NCBI GenBank assembly: GCA_938010385.1
Contig: CALLVD010000112.1
Location: 1-34,763, forward strand
DNA length: 34,763 bases
Reading direction: 5' to 3'
Origin: an uncultured Robiginitomaculum sp.
Lineage (GTDB): Bacteria > Pseudomonadota > Alphaproteobacteria > Caulobacterales > Maricaulaceae
Shown here: positions 1-8,937 of the stretch, one piece after another
Position numbering within the stretch: the stretch's first letter is position 1
How the letters are laid out: the number at the start of each line of letters is the position of its first letter
Notes under the pieces: generated by a model
Told to the model about the DNA's origin: nothing
The model's database searches: none
The model's input: only the letters and a program-made list of their open reading frames with translations
Position numbers and translations under genes: made by a program

Positions 1-1911
1 GCGGGCTTTTCGACCGCGCAGGAATCAAACGCTTTTTATCGCAAGAACCTTGCCGCCGGGCAAAAAGGCCTGTCAGTTGCTTTCGATTTGGCAACCCATC
101 GGGGCTATGATTCTGATCATCCGCGCGTGCGCGGCGATGTCGGTAAAGCCGGCGTGGCTATCGATTCTGTCGAGGATATGAAAATCCTGTTTGAAGGCAT
201 ACCGCTGGATAAAATGTCGGTCTCTATGACCATGAACGGCGCGGTTATTCCGGTGCTGGCCATGTTTATCGTGGCGGGGCAAGAGCAGGGCGTCGATACG
301 GCGAAGCTCTCAGGCACTATTCAAAACGATGTCCTCAAAGAGTTCATGGTGCGCAATACTTACATCTATCCGCCCGCGCCCAGCATGCGGATTATCGGCG
401 ATATTATTGAATATACGTCCAATGAAATGCCGAAATTTAATTCCATTTCTATTTCCGGCTATCACATGCAGGAAGCCGGTGCGACCCTGACGCAAGAACT
501 GGCTTACACGCTCGCCGACGGGATGGAATATGTGCGCACGGCGCTTGCCAAGGGGCTTGACGTAGACGCCTTTGCCGGCCGTCTGTCCTTCTTTTTCTGC
601 ATCGGCCCTGATATGTTTATGGAAGTCGCCAAGCTGCGCGCCGCCCGGCAAATGTGGTCAAAAATTATGACGGATTTCGGGGCCAAGTCAGAGCGTTCCA
701 AAATGCTGCGCACACATTGCCAAACCTCCGGCGTGTCCCTGACCATGCAGGACCCATACAATAATGTTGTGCGCACAACGGTTGAGGCCATGGCGGCAAC
801 GCTCGGCGGGACGCAATCCTTGCATACCAATGCCTTTGATGAGGCGATTGCCTTGCCGACGGAAACGTCTGCGCGCCTTGCCCGTAATACGCAGCTGATT
901 TTGCAGCATGAAACCGGGATTACCCGCGTGGTCGACCCGCTCGCAGGGTCTTATTATGTCGAAAGCCTGACCGCGCAAATGGCGGAGAAAGCTTGGGCTA
1001 TGATCGATGAGGTCGAAGCGCTCGGCGGCATGACGAAAGCGATTGAGAGCGGTCTGCCCAAGCTTAACATTGAACGCGCCGCCCTGACGAAACAATCGCG
1101 TATTGACGGCGGCGAAGATGTCATCGTCGGGGTGAACCGCTACGCTTTGGAAGATGAAGACCCGGTTGAAATTTTGGAAATCGACAATGACGCCGTGCGT
1201 GCCGGCCAAATACAAAGCCTTGCGCAAATCCGCAAGACGCGTAATCCCAAGGCGGTAGAAGAAGCGCTTGCCGCGCTCACAAACGCAGCCAAAACGGGCG
1301 AGGGCAACCTGCTCGCGGCCGCCGTGACCGCCGCCAAAGCGCGGGCAACTCTGGGCGAAATTACGAAGGCTATGGAAGCTGTCTTCGGCCGGCATAAGGC
1401 CGTCACCCGCGTTCTGTCGGGGGTTTATGCGGACTTAAACAAAGACGATCCGAGCTTTCAAAATATCCAAACCCGCATTGGTGATTTTAATGCCGAGCAC
1501 GGCCGGGACCCGCAACTCCTTGTCGCGAAAATGGGCCAAGACGGTCATGATCGCGGGGCGAAAGTTGTAGCTTCCGGCTTTGCGGATATGGGCTTTAAAG
1601 TCGACATTACCGACCTGTTTGAAACGCCTGCGGAAGTGGCAGAGCTTGCTCTTGAAAACGGGGCTGATGTCGTCGGTGTATCGTCACTCGCGGCCGGTCA
1701 TAAAACGCTTGTTCCGGCGTTGATATCAGAACTTGATAAAATCGGCGCGTCACACATTAAAGTCGTCGTCGGCGGCGTCATCCCGGAGCAAGATTTTAAA
1801 TTTTTACGCGACGCGGGCGTGGACGCTATCTTCCCGCCGGGGTCAAATCTGTTCGAAGCGGCCAACGCCGTGCTCGGCGTTGTCTTGGGCGTGAAGCGGA
1901 ACCGGCCGTGA
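1..1911 (+). CDS. scpA: Methylmalonyl-CoA mutase, large subunit type (5' end outside window)
   Basis: Adenosylcobalamin-dependent mutase interconverting (R)-methylmalonyl-CoA and succinyl-CoA, the last step of propionyl-CoA use. The reading frame is open from base 1, so the gene begins upstream; an apparent TTG start at 88 lies inside the conserved core and is not the real start. Seen in order are the TIM-barrel core with the family strings [31 protein letters not shown] and [11 protein letters not shown], then the B12-binding domain with [10 protein letters not shown]. Its histidine codon (1546-1548) is the DxHxxG ligand that replaces the cobalt lower base. SSLAAGH and [11 protein letters not shown] complete the flavodoxin-like cobalamin fold. 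About 636 residues are present, so roughly 80-90 N-terminal residues are missing compared with the usual ~715. The stop overlaps the next gene by 4 bases, indicating co-translation. Confidence 0.97.
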   Translation, partial: AGFSTAQESNAFYRKNLAAGQKGLSVAFDLATHRGYDSDHPRVRGDVGKAGVAIDSVEDMKILFEGIPLDKMSVSMTMNGAVIPVLAMFIVAGQEQGVDTAKLSGTIQNDVLKEFMVRNTYIYPPAPSMRIIGDIIEYTSNEMPKFNSISISGYHMQEAGATLTQELAYTLADGMEYVRTALAKGLDVDAFAGRLSFFFCIGPDMFMEVAKLRAARQMWSKIMTDFGAKSERSKMLRTHCQTSGVSLTMQDPYNNVVRTTVEAMAATLGGTQSLHTNAFDEAIALPTETSARLARNTQLILQHETGITRVVDPLAGSYYVESLTAQMAEKAWAMIDEVEALGGMTKAIESGLPKLNIERAALTKQSRIDGGEDVIVGVNRYALEDEDPVEILEIDNDAVRAGQIQSLAQIRKTRNPKAVEEALAALTNAAKTGEGNLLAAAVTAAKARATLGEITKAMEAVFGRHKAVTRVLSGVYADLNKDDPSFQNIQTRIGDFNAEHGRDPQLLVAKMGQDGHDRGAKVVASGFADMGFKVDITDLFETPAEVAELALENGADVVGVSSLAAGHKTLVPALISELDKIGASHIKVVVGGVIPEQDFKFLRDAGVDAIFPPGSNLFEAANAVLGVVLGVKRNRP

Positions 1912-3134
1912 GCGGCGGCGTCATAATTATCGGCGCGTCCCATGCCGGGTCGCAAACGGCGGTGAGCCTGCGCCAAGCCGGCTATGCAGGCGTTGTGACA
2001 GTCATAGGCGACGAAGCACCGCTGCCTTATCACCGTCCGCCTCTGTCCAAAGACTTCCTGTCAGGTGAGAAATCAATCGATGATATTTTAATCCGTCCGG
2101 CGGCAACTTACGCCGGCGCCGATATTTCTATGCGCCTGTCAACGCGGGTCGGCGCGATCGATCGCAAGGCCAAAACCGTACTGACCGATGACGGTCATGC
2201 CTTGACCTATGACAAGCTCGTGCTGGCGACGGGAGCGCGGGTGCGGCGCTTGCCGGTTTCGGGTGAAGATTTGGCCGGCGTTTATTATCTGCGTGACAGC
2301 GCTGATGTGACGGCGATTAAAGCGCGCGCTCAAACCGCCAAAACGGCTGTCATTATCGGCGGCGGCTATATCGGTTTGGAGACTGCAGCGTCACTGCGAA
2401 AGCAAGGCTTGAACGTCACAGTTTTAGAAGCCATGCCGCGCATTTTGCAGCGCGTCACCGCGCCGGTCATGTCGGATTTTTATCGGCGCATCCATACCGA
2501 GGAAGGTGTGCAGATTTTAGAAAATGTCATGGCGGCTGAAATCCAAGCCTCCAAAGACAGGCTCAATGTTATCACCGCATGCGATAAGACGCTGCCTGCT
2601 GACATGGTCATTATCGGCATCGGTGTTATTCCAAACACAGACTTGGCGGAAGCGGCGGGATTAACAATAGGCAACGGGATTGCGGTTAATGAATTTTGCC
2701 AAACATCGGACCCGGATATTTATGCGGCAGGCGACGTAACATGGCACCACAATCCGATTTATGATAATCATATCAGATTGGAAAGCGTTCCCAACGCGAC
2801 AGAGCAGGGCAAAACCGTGGCTGCGCACATTACCGGCAATCCGAAACCCTATAACAGCCTGCCATGGTTTTGGTCGGATCAATTTGATTTAAAACTGCAA
2901 ATTGCGGGCCTGTCATCCGGTTATGACGATGTGATCATTCGCGGCAATAATGAAAGCGGGCGCAGCTTTGCGGCGTTTTACTTCAAAGACGATAAATTTA
3001 TCGCCGTAGACGCCGTTAATGCGCCGCGCGATTTCATGTTCGGGAAAATGTCGCTGACCAAAGGCGCGAACTTGGATAAACAAAAGCTTGTCGATAGTGA
3101 AATCGACCTGAAATCAACCGTGATTAAGCCCTGA
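1908..3134 (+). CDS. FAD/NAD(P)-dependent ferredoxin (rubredoxin)-reductase-like protein
   Basis: Predicted cytosolic flavoprotein of 408 residues that moves electrons from NAD(P)H to a small iron-sulfur protein. This is the class of putidaredoxin reductase and the dioxygenase ferredoxin reductases. The FAD Rossmann motif is GASHAG (residues 9-14), followed by the family string [14 protein letters not shown] (~41-54). The NAD(P) motif is GGGYIG (~151-156) and the second FAD motif is YAAGDV (~270). The C-terminal part carries the reductase-C region with DQFD and a closing strand segment. The start is GTG within GTGA, overlapping the mutase stop by 4 bases. No ferredoxin, P450 or oxygenase gene is adjacent, so the electron acceptor is unknown. 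A role linked to mutase cofactor reduction is only an inference from the overlap. Confidence 0.88.
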   Translation: MSGGVIIIGASHAGSQTAVSLRQAGYAGVVTVIGDEAPLPYHRPPLSKDFLSGEKSIDDILIRPAATYAGADISMRLSTRVGAIDRKAKTVLTDDGHALTYDKLVLATGARVRRLPVSGEDLAGVYYLRDSADVTAIKARAQTAKTAVIIGGGYIGLETAASLRKQGLNVTVLEAMPRILQRVTAPVMSDFYRRIHTEEGVQILENVMAAEIQASKDRLNVITACDKTLPADMVIIGIGVIPNTDLAEAAGLTIGNGIAVNEFCQTSDPDIYAAGDVTWHHNPIYDNHIRLESVPNATEQGKTVAAHITGNPKPYNSLPWFWSDQFDLKLQIAGLSSGYDDVIIRGNNESGRSFAAFYFKDDKFIAVDAVNAPRDFMFGKMSLTKGANLDKQKLVDSEIDLKSTVIKP

Positions 3135-3175
3135 CGCGTCAAATGAACCGCCGATTGCCGTCATCAATATTGTAA

Positions 3176-4321
3176 TTAAGGCGTCATTTGAAACTGATCC
3201 ATAAAGTCCCGATCAATTTTGTCCTTCAGTCGCCAGATAAACTTTCCTTTCGGTGCCAATCCCCATTTGTCTGTTATCGCTGACTTTCGCCCTGTTGAAA
3301 TGAGCTTCAAATAAGATTTTTGCGGTCGATAAAGCCGCATTTTACGACCCGATAAATCGGCTCGCAGATTATTAAGCAGGACAGGGGCCTGACGCACGGC
3401 GAAGACTCCGGCTTTGGGGCGCGGGGCGAACGCCATATGCGCGCAATCCCCGGCGGCAAAAATGCCGGGCGTATTTATTGACCGTAATCGGTCGTCAACC
3501 TCGATATAGCCTTCATGGAGTTTGAGCCCCGTTTCGCTGAGCCAGTTATGAGGCCGGGCGCCTGTGGCCGTAACGACGAAATTAGCCTGCACATCTTTAA
3601 GACCCGCCTCAAAGGCCATGCCGCTTGCTGTGATTTTTTTAACGCGTGCATTTGTGATGACATTAATACCGTAGTGATTGAGCTCACGGCGTAATTTGCG
3701 CCGCACCGCTGAGCCTGTTTCGCGAAGAATATCCGGCTTGGCTTCAATCAATTTGACCGGCGTGGTTTCAAAACCTTCAGATTGGACCCGATAAGCCATG
3801 GCCAAAGCGAGTTCGACCCCCGCAACGCCGCCGCCGATGACTGCAATTTGCGGCGTCACCTCATCGCGCTTGGACCGCGTTAAAAAGGCTTCCCACTGAT
3901 TGGCAAAAGGTCCGAGGGGTTTTGCCGAAACCGCGTGCTGCGCAGCGCCGGCGATTATCGGCAATTTCGTCGTGATTCCAATATCCACAGACAGCGTGTC
4001 ATAAGCAATGTCCGGCCGCTCTGCCAGGCTCACCTGTTTTCCTGCAACATCAATCCCGGTCGCAAAGTCAGTTATTAACCGGGCTCCGGCCCGTCTTGCG
4101 AGTTTTACCAAGTCTATATCAAGCGCGCTGCGGTCATAATGTCCTGCGATAAACCCCGGGAGCATACCGGTGTAAGGCGCTTTGGCTTGCGGGTTCACCA
4201 CGGTCACGCTGACGCCTGGCGCGGGATTCATTGCCCATCCCCTTAAGACAAGCGCATGGGTATGCCCCCCGCCGATAAGGACAAGATTGCGCGTTATTGG
4301 AACTGAGACCGGGTCCGACAA
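3176..4321 (-). CDS. Stand-alone pyridine nucleotide-disulfide oxidoreductase of the SelD N-terminal family
   Basis: 381-residue two-dinucleotide-domain flavoprotein. LVLIGGGHTHALVL near residues 13-26 and PYTGMLPGFIAGHY (~49-62) are the hallmark of the oxidoreductase domain often fused to the N-terminus of selenide,water dikinase (SelD). An NAD(P) motif VIGGGVAGVE (~161-170) and the FAD motif GIFAAGDCAHM follow. No SelD domain is attached, and no sel gene is visible in the window. The best start is TTG at 4319-4321: the only in-frame upstream stop is at 4337-4339 and no ATG or GTG precedes the Rossmann motif. The ribosome site is weak, so the exact start is uncertain. It runs against its left neighbour and is probably monocistronic. 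The substrate cannot be deduced; type-II NADH dehydrogenase-like activity is one alternative. Confidence 0.8.
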   Translation of the reverse strand: MSDPVSVPITRNLVLIGGGHTHALVLRGWAMNPAPGVSVTVVNPQAKAPYTGMLPGFIAGHYDRSALDIDLVKLARRAGARLITDFATGIDVAGKQVSLAERPDIAYDTLSVDIGITTKLPIIAGAAQHAVSAKPLGPFANQWEAFLTRSKRDEVTPQIAVIGGGVAGVELALAMAYRVQSEGFETTPVKLIEAKPDILRETGSAVRRKLRRELNHYGINVITNARVKKITASGMAFEAGLKDVQANFVVTATGARPHNWLSETGLKLHEGYIEVDDRLRSINTPGIFAAGDCAHMAFAPRPKAGVFAVRQAPVLLNNLRADLSGRKMRLYRPQKSYLKLISTGRKSAITDKWGLAPKGKFIWRLKDKIDRDFMDQFQMTP

Positions 4322-4524
4322 GGAGTTATGTATCCGTTACTAAGGGTTAAATTCAAACACTGGCAGTATTGAATCTTAAATCAAGGTGATATTAAAAGGA
4401 CCTGATATTATTTGAGCAATATTTCCGGGCTTGTGCATGCGGTTTTCGCAATTTTGTTCGGGGGGCGTTGCGATAGCCGTTAACGATGATTGCATCGCCG
4501 CGGCTTTGGTCTTAAAGGTAAATC

Positions 4525-5001
4525 ATGACAAGAATCTTTATCCTTATTTCTGCTGTTTTCATGCTTTTCTCCGCGCCTGCTTATGCGCAAGCCGGTGAGC
4601 CCAAACCGCTTGATTTCGGGCCGAAAGAAAAACTCACGATTCAGTCTAAAGATAAGGCCCATGTGTTTACGGTTGAAGTCGCCGATACGGACGAGCTTCA
4701 GGCGCGCGGTATGATGTATCGCGACGGCGTTGCCGATGATGCGGGCATGCTTTTTGAGTTTGCTAAGCCGAAAGTCGCAACAATCTGGATGAAAAACACG
4801 GGGATTCCGCTCGATATCCTGTTTGTGCGTCCCAACGGCCGTGTTTTAAAGATCGAACATGGCGCAAAACCCTATTCTTTGCGGCTGTCATCATCAGAAG
4901 CGCCTGTGGCTGCTGTCGTTGAGCTGCGCGGGGGACGCGCCCGAGAGCTTGGCATTCGGCCCGGCGATATTGTATCGCACGATTTTTTCAAAACTAACTG
5001 A
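4525..5001 (+). CDS. Exported DUF192 family protein
   Basis: 158-residue protein with a signal peptide (residues 1-21, hydrophobic run then SAPAYA before Q) and a single DUF192 domain. Family marks are [33 protein letters not shown] and the C-terminal [21 protein letters not shown]192 proteins are small periplasmic or secreted beta-rich proteins of unknown biochemical role. The ATG at 4525 is preceded by an AAAGGT ribosome site. The 203 bases upstream, between this gene and the divergent oxidoreductase, should hold the promoters of both; no box was clear enough to place. Confidence 0.85.
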   Translation: MTRIFILISAVFMLFSAPAYAQAGEPKPLDFGPKEKLTIQSKDKAHVFTVEVADTDELQARGMMYRDGVADDAGMLFEFAKPKVATIWMKNTGIPLDILFVRPNGRVLKIEHGAKPYSLRLSSSEAPVAAVVELRGGRARELGIRPGDIVSHDFFKTN

Positions 5002-5060
5002 CATTTGCGCAAAAACAGGGCTTGCCCTGCGCGCATAAATATATAAAACCCACGCTTGTT

Positions 5061-5137
5061 CGGGGCGTAGCGCAGCCTGGTAGCGCACCTGTTTTGGGAA
5101 CAGGGGGTCGCAAGTTCGAATCTTGCCGCCCCGACCA
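5061..5137 (+). tRNA. tRNA-Pro (anticodon TGG)
   Basis: A complete 77-base cloverleaf. The 7-bp acceptor CGGGGCG (5061-5067) pairs with CGCCCCG (5127-5133), followed by discriminator A and an encoded CCA (5135-5137). The anticodon stem CCTGT/ACAGG (5088-5092 with 5100-5104) closes a loop whose anticodon is TGG at 5095-5097. The T arm contains GTTCGAATC. TGG reads CCA/CCG and, when modified, all proline codons. Confidence 0.97.
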
Positions 5138-5170
5138 TTTACGGTCCGTCATATTGACGCCGAACAAAGA

Positions 5171-5194
5171 CGCAGAGCCTTGGCTCTGCGTTTT
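5171..5194 (+). terminator. Rho-independent terminator of tRNA-Pro
   Basis: CGCAGAGCC at 5171-5179 pairs with GGCTCTGCG at 5182-5190 (9-bp arms, effectively 8 bp with a 4-base loop) and is followed by TTTT and more T-rich sequence. It lies 33 bases after the tRNA. Confidence 0.75.
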
Positions 5195-5295
5195 GCGTTT
5201 TGCGTTTCTGCCCTTAGCCAAATTGCAAAGCAGCAATGCCGATTTGCGGCATAAACTGTCTTGCCCGGCCCGGCTATCAGGCGCATACCGCGCCT

Positions 5296-6558
5296 ATGCA
5301 ATCCGCGCCAAATAAAGCTCAGACCTTATCGCAGGTTAAGCTGCCAATTCCGCTTTGGGAATTTGTCGGCTTGGTCGCGTGTCTGCTTGCGCTCAACGCT
5401 CTGGCGATTGATTCCATGTTGCCGGCTCTGGATGAAATCGCCGGTGCCTATGGCCTTTTGGGGACTAATGAGCAGCAGAAAGTTATCTTTGCCTACATAT
5501 TGGGATTTGGTGCGCCGCAATTGGTTTTCGGGCCAATCTCAGACCGCTTGGGACGCATTACGCTTTTGAAGCTGTGTCTGCTCGGTTATGTGATTGCAGC
5601 CTTTGCCTGCATGAGTACGGGCAGCTTTTCCATGCTGCTTGTGACACGGTTCATTCAGGGAATCTTTGCTGCCGGCGTTCGGGTTATCGGCGTGTCCATT
5701 GTGCGCGATCTGATGGCCGGGCGCGCCATGGCAAAAGTTATGTCGCTGATTATGACCGTGTTCATGATTGTGCCGATTATCGCGCCCATGATCGGGCAGG
5801 GCGTGCTGTTAATTGCATCGTGGGAATGGACATTTGGCATATTAGGCATTGGCGGATTGGCGACTCTTATCTGGGTTCATTTCCGATTGCCCGAGACTTT
5901 GCCGGCCGAACGTCGCAAGCGCGAATCCGCTTGGCGTACCGTGGCCGCCTATAGCCGCGTCATAAAGGTGCGCGAGACCTTCGGTTATATGTTGGCCAGC
6001 GGGATTATATTTGGCTCTCTGTTTGCCTTTATCGGCGCGTCCGAGCAGATATTTACCGAAGTCTTTGACAAAGAATCGACGTTCGTTTTTTACTTTGCAG
6101 GCGTGGCGGGTTTGTTGGCTGTGGCCAATTTTACCAATTCGCGCGTTGTCGAACGTTTTGGTATGCGGCGCATCAGTCACGGCGCCTTGTTTGCTTTTAT
6201 CGCCCTGTCGCTGCTCAACCTCGCCTTGGCCCAAAGCGGAGCAGGGTTTTGGACGTTCTATGTTTTGTTCAGCCTGACTTTTGCGTGTTTCGGTCTAATC
6301 GGAGCTAATTTTTCCGCGATTGCTATGGAAGCTCAAGGTGATAATGCCGGTACAGCGAGTGCGGCTTATGGTTTTTCAACCACGACTTTAGCAGGCTTTT
6401 TAGGCTGGCTGGTAGCGCGGGAGTTTAACGGCAGTATTCAGCCGATCATGGTCGGCTTTGCCTGCCTTGGCGCTCTCTCATTACTCGTAGTGACCGTGAC
6501 AGAAAAAGGCCGCCTGTTTGAACGCAGAAAGGGCCGCAAAACGGCCCCTTCAAAATAA
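5296..6558 (+). CDS. Bcr/CflA-family multidrug efflux MFS transporter
   Basis: Proton-driven inner-membrane drug exporter with about 12 predicted membrane segments. Motif A is visible as GPISDRLGR in the TM2-TM3 loop. The TM4-TM5 segment RFIQGIFAAG...SIVRDLM...VMSLIM...VPIIAPMIG matches the Bcr/CflA subfamily. The tail is a short basic cytoplasmic stretch. I chose ATG 5296 (420 residues) because it leaves about 20 residues before TM1, as usual. An in-frame ATG at 5236 would add 20 residues lacking homology-like character, and neither has a good ribosome site. The last codons also form a terminator hairpin. Confidence 0.9.
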   Translation: MQSAPNKAQTLSQVKLPIPLWEFVGLVACLLALNALAIDSMLPALDEIAGAYGLLGTNEQQKVIFAYILGFGAPQLVFGPISDRLGRITLLKLCLLGYVIAAFACMSTGSFSMLLVTRFIQGIFAAGVRVIGVSIVRDLMAGRAMAKVMSLIMTVFMIVPIIAPMIGQGVLLIASWEWTFGILGIGGLATLIWVHFRLPETLPAERRKRESAWRTVAAYSRVIKVRETFGYMLASGIIFGSLFAFIGASEQIFTEVFDKESTFVFYFAGVAGLLAVANFTNSRVVERFGMRRISHGALFAFIALSLLNLALAQSGAGFWTFYVLFSLTFACFGLIGANFSAIAMEAQGDNAGTASAAYGFSTTTLAGFLGWLVAREFNGSIQPIMVGFACLGALSLLVVTVTEKGRLFERRKGRKTAPSK

Positions 6559-6560
6559 TT
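6531..6560 (+). terminator. Terminator-like hairpin overlapping the end of the MFS gene
   Basis: GGGCCG (6531-6536) pairs with CGGCCC (6542-6547) around a 5-base loop and is followed by CTTCAAAATAATTT, a poor U tract. It sits within the last codons of the transporter and before the convergent acyl-CoA ligase. Confidence 0.4.
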
Positions 6561-6577
6561 TGCGATACGGGCTCTTA

Positions 6578-8200
6578 TCAGCCCTTCACATATTCATCTT
6601 TGTAGATGTCTTTCAGCTCGCGCTTTAGGATTTTGCCTGTCGCGCCAACCGGCAGCTCATCGCGGAAGACAACGGCATCAGGCAGCCACCATTTGGCGCA
6701 TTTCGCCGTAATGCAGTCTTTAATCTCGCCAATATCAGGGGTCTTGCCCGGCATAGGTTGCACGATTAAGAACGGGCGCTCTTGCCATTTTTCATGGGCA
6801 ATGCCGATGCACGCCGCCATAGCAACATCAGGGTGGTTCATAGCCGCGTTTTCGACTTCAATAGAAGACACCCATTCGCCGCCGGATTTAATCACATCTT
6901 TCGAACGGTCCGTGACTTCCATATAGCCGCGCGGGTGAAGTTTAGACACGTCGCCGGTGGCAAACCATCCGTCTTCGGTAAAGCTGTCTGCGCCCGCGCC
7001 TTTAAAATAGCCGGAAGCACACCAAGGTCCGCGCACTTGCAGATGGCCTTCCGCTTCGCCGTCTTGGGGGAGGATATTGCCTTCATCATCGACAATACGC
7101 ATTTGCATGCCAAAAATTCTGCGGCCGGCGTAGAGCTTATCTTGGATTGTGTCTTCATAGTTGCTCATATCCATCCCCGGGAAGGGTGAGTATGTCGTGC
7201 CCAGCGGTGAGGTTTCAGTCATGCCCCAGCCTTGTTGCATTTCAATGCCTAAATCCTGCTCATAGGCACGCAGCAGGCTCTCCGGCAGGGCAGAGCCGCC
7301 GACCAGCGCTTTTTTAACCGTCGGCAGGCCTCCGCCGGTTGATTTAACATGATTATAAATGCCGAGCCATACGGTCGGCACGCCGGCCATAAGCGTTACG
7401 CCTTCCTGATTGATAATGCGGGTCAGGTTCGCGCCGTCCATGCCTGGGCCCGGCATCACCAATTTCGCGCCGACCATTGCGGCTGAATAAACAAGTCCCC
7501 AAGCACTGACATGGAACATGGGAACTACGCCCAGAATCGTATCATTGGATCCGCCGCCGATGACGTCGTTAAAACAGCCCGCCATCGCATGCAAAATTGT
7601 TGACCGGTGCGAGTAAAGGACGCCCTTCGGATCGCCTGTCGTGCCGGAGGTATAGCAAAGCGTGCAGGCTGTATTTTCATCAAACCGTTCCCATTCGATT
7701 TGGTCCGATGCGCCGCTTATGAAGCTTTCATAATCTTCGCAATCAACCTTCATCTCCGGCATGCCCGCTTTGTCGGTCATGCAGATGAATTTTTTCACTG
7801 TCGGGCACATGGCGCCAACGCCGTTAATGATGGGCGCAAAGGTTGTATCAAACATCAGAAAGCTGTCTTCGGCATGGTTGACCATCCAAGCAATCTGTTG
7901 CGGTTTCAGGCGCGGATTAATTGTGTGAACGACAGCACCGATTGAGGACACGGCATAGTAAATCTCGATATGGCGGTAATTATTCCATGCAATCGTGGCA
8001 ATCCGATCGCCTTTTTTTACGCCGGCGTCCAGCATGGCATTCGCCAGCTTTCGAACGCGAACGGCACAATCGCTCCATGTGTAGCGATGCTCGGACAAGT
8101 CGGTGTTGAGTGAAAAGATTTCGCGGCCGCTATGGACCTCTGCTGCATGCTCGATCAGATCACTGATCATCAAGTCGTGTTTCATCATTAAGCCGAGCAT
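6578..8200 (-). CDS. Long/medium-chain fatty-acid--CoA ligase (AMP-forming)
   Basis: 540-residue ANL-superfamily enzyme that activates a carboxylic acid to acyl-AMP and then acyl-CoA. The P-loop is YTSGTTGDPKGV (~183-194). The adenine/acid-binding motif is GWGMTETSP (~324). The hinge region is GWFATGD followed by DRSKDVIKSGGEW, and the C-terminal catalytic lysine lies in TGKILKRELK. Length and the N-terminal string HTINPRLKPQQI fit the long-chain/medium-chain FadD-like group rather than acetyl-CoA synthetase. The ATG at 8200 is preceded by AAAGGGAA. It stands alone, convergent with the MFS gene, and the substrate chain length cannot be read from sequence. A likely role is fatty-acid uptake and beta-oxidation. 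Confidence 0.92.
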   Translation of the reverse strand: MLGLMMKHDLMISDLIEHAAEVHSGREIFSLNTDLSEHRYTWSDCAVRVRKLANAMLDAGVKKGDRIATIAWNNYRHIEIYYAVSSIGAVVHTINPRLKPQQIAWMVNHAEDSFLMFDTTFAPIINGVGAMCPTVKKFICMTDKAGMPEMKVDCEDYESFISGASDQIEWERFDENTACTLCYTSGTTGDPKGVLYSHRSTILHAMAGCFNDVIGGGSNDTILGVVPMFHVSAWGLVYSAAMVGAKLVMPGPGMDGANLTRIINQEGVTLMAGVPTVWLGIYNHVKSTGGGLPTVKKALVGGSALPESLLRAYEQDLGIEMQQGWGMTETSPLGTTYSPFPGMDMSNYEDTIQDKLYAGRRIFGMQMRIVDDEGNILPQDGEAEGHLQVRGPWCASGYFKGAGADSFTEDGWFATGDVSKLHPRGYMEVTDRSKDVIKSGGEWVSSIEVENAAMNHPDVAMAACIGIAHEKWQERPFLIVQPMPGKTPDIGEIKDCITAKCAKWWLPDAVVFRDELPVGATGKILKRELKDIYKDEYVKG

Positions 8201-8300
8201 CGTAATTCCCTTTATGTTCTAAGCACGGTGTTGTGCAATTAATTGCATATTGGCTGCAATCAATTTGCGGGTCAATATGCCAAAGGGATTTGAGCCGGGG

Positions 8301-8876
8301 TTAAGGCAGGTTACAGGCCTTTATCCAATCAACTTCCAGCCGAAACGGCCCGTCACGGCCATCAGCGATGATTATGCCCAGTTCATTGATTTTGGCGGGG
8401 TCAAAATTTACGCCTGATAGCGAGCGCCCCCAAACAGAGGCCTTTACAGTATCAAACCGGGCGGTGACGGTTTCCCATTCGCCGGCTGCAGTGACCGGAA
8501 TATCTGAATTAAACGAGACCGGACGAAACAGGTTTTTCTTATCGGTCTGCATGGTGATCCGATAAGCGCGGCCGTCAGATTTTACCCGCATAGTCAGCCC
8601 GTCAGCGCCGGCGAGATCACCGCGACTGACCGGCGTGCGTACGGATGAGAAGCCGCCCCCATCAGTATTCAGAACGCCTTCAAAAACAAGCAAGCTGTTT
8701 TGCACATTTGAGCCCCCGGACGATTTTCCGCCCATGACGCCGTCATTAACCGCAGCCCAGCCGGACGCTGCGCCTTTAAAATCCATTTCCATCAGGCACT
8801 CCGTTTTGGCTTCACTCGCTGCCGGCATGCCAATCGCTGTGCTTAGAGATAATATAACAGGGATAATTGCGTGCAT
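8301..8876 (-). CDS. Exported CIA30-domain protein (NDUFAF1/CIA30-like)
   Basis: 191-residue protein with a likely signal peptide (MHAIIPVILSLSTAIGMPAASEA) followed by one CIA30 domain. VNDGVMGGKSSG near the start of the domain and the jelly-roll-like strands ending in LEVDWIKAC are the family pattern. In mitochondria the domain belongs to a complex I assembly factor; the bacterial secreted forms have no settled function. The start at 8876 has a good ribosome site (GGAG six bases upstream). A longer frame opening at 8975 would run into the transglycosylase gene and mask the signal peptide. It follows that gene by 61 bases on the same strand, so co-transcription is likely. Confidence 0.8.
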   Translation of the reverse strand: MHAIIPVILSLSTAIGMPAASEAKTECLMEMDFKGAASGWAAVNDGVMGGKSSGGSNVQNSLLVFEGVLNTDGGGFSSVRTPVSRGDLAGADGLTMRVKSDGRAYRITMQTDKKNLFRPVSFNSDIPVTAAGEWETVTARFDTVKASVWGRSLSGVNFDPAKINELGIIIADGRDGPFRLEVDWIKACNLP

Positions 8877-8937
8877 GTCGGCTCCGATACAGGTTTCCCT
8901 GTATACGGGCGGCACCAGACGGCGGTTCCAACTTATG

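Noticed and set aside
688-1395. 235-codon open frame antisense to the mutase gene
   Set aside because: It is the mirror of a strongly conserved gene in GC-rich codons, with no ribosome site and Arg/His/Phe-rich composition.
5016-5029. Inverted repeat CAGGGC-TT-GCCCTG after the DUF192 gene
   Set aside because: No T tract on the plus strand; the T run exists only on the minus strand, where there is no gene to terminate.
6569-6584. GGGCT/AGCCC hairpin at the end of the acyl-CoA ligase gene
   Set aside because: Only 5 bp, overlaps the stop codon and has no U tract.
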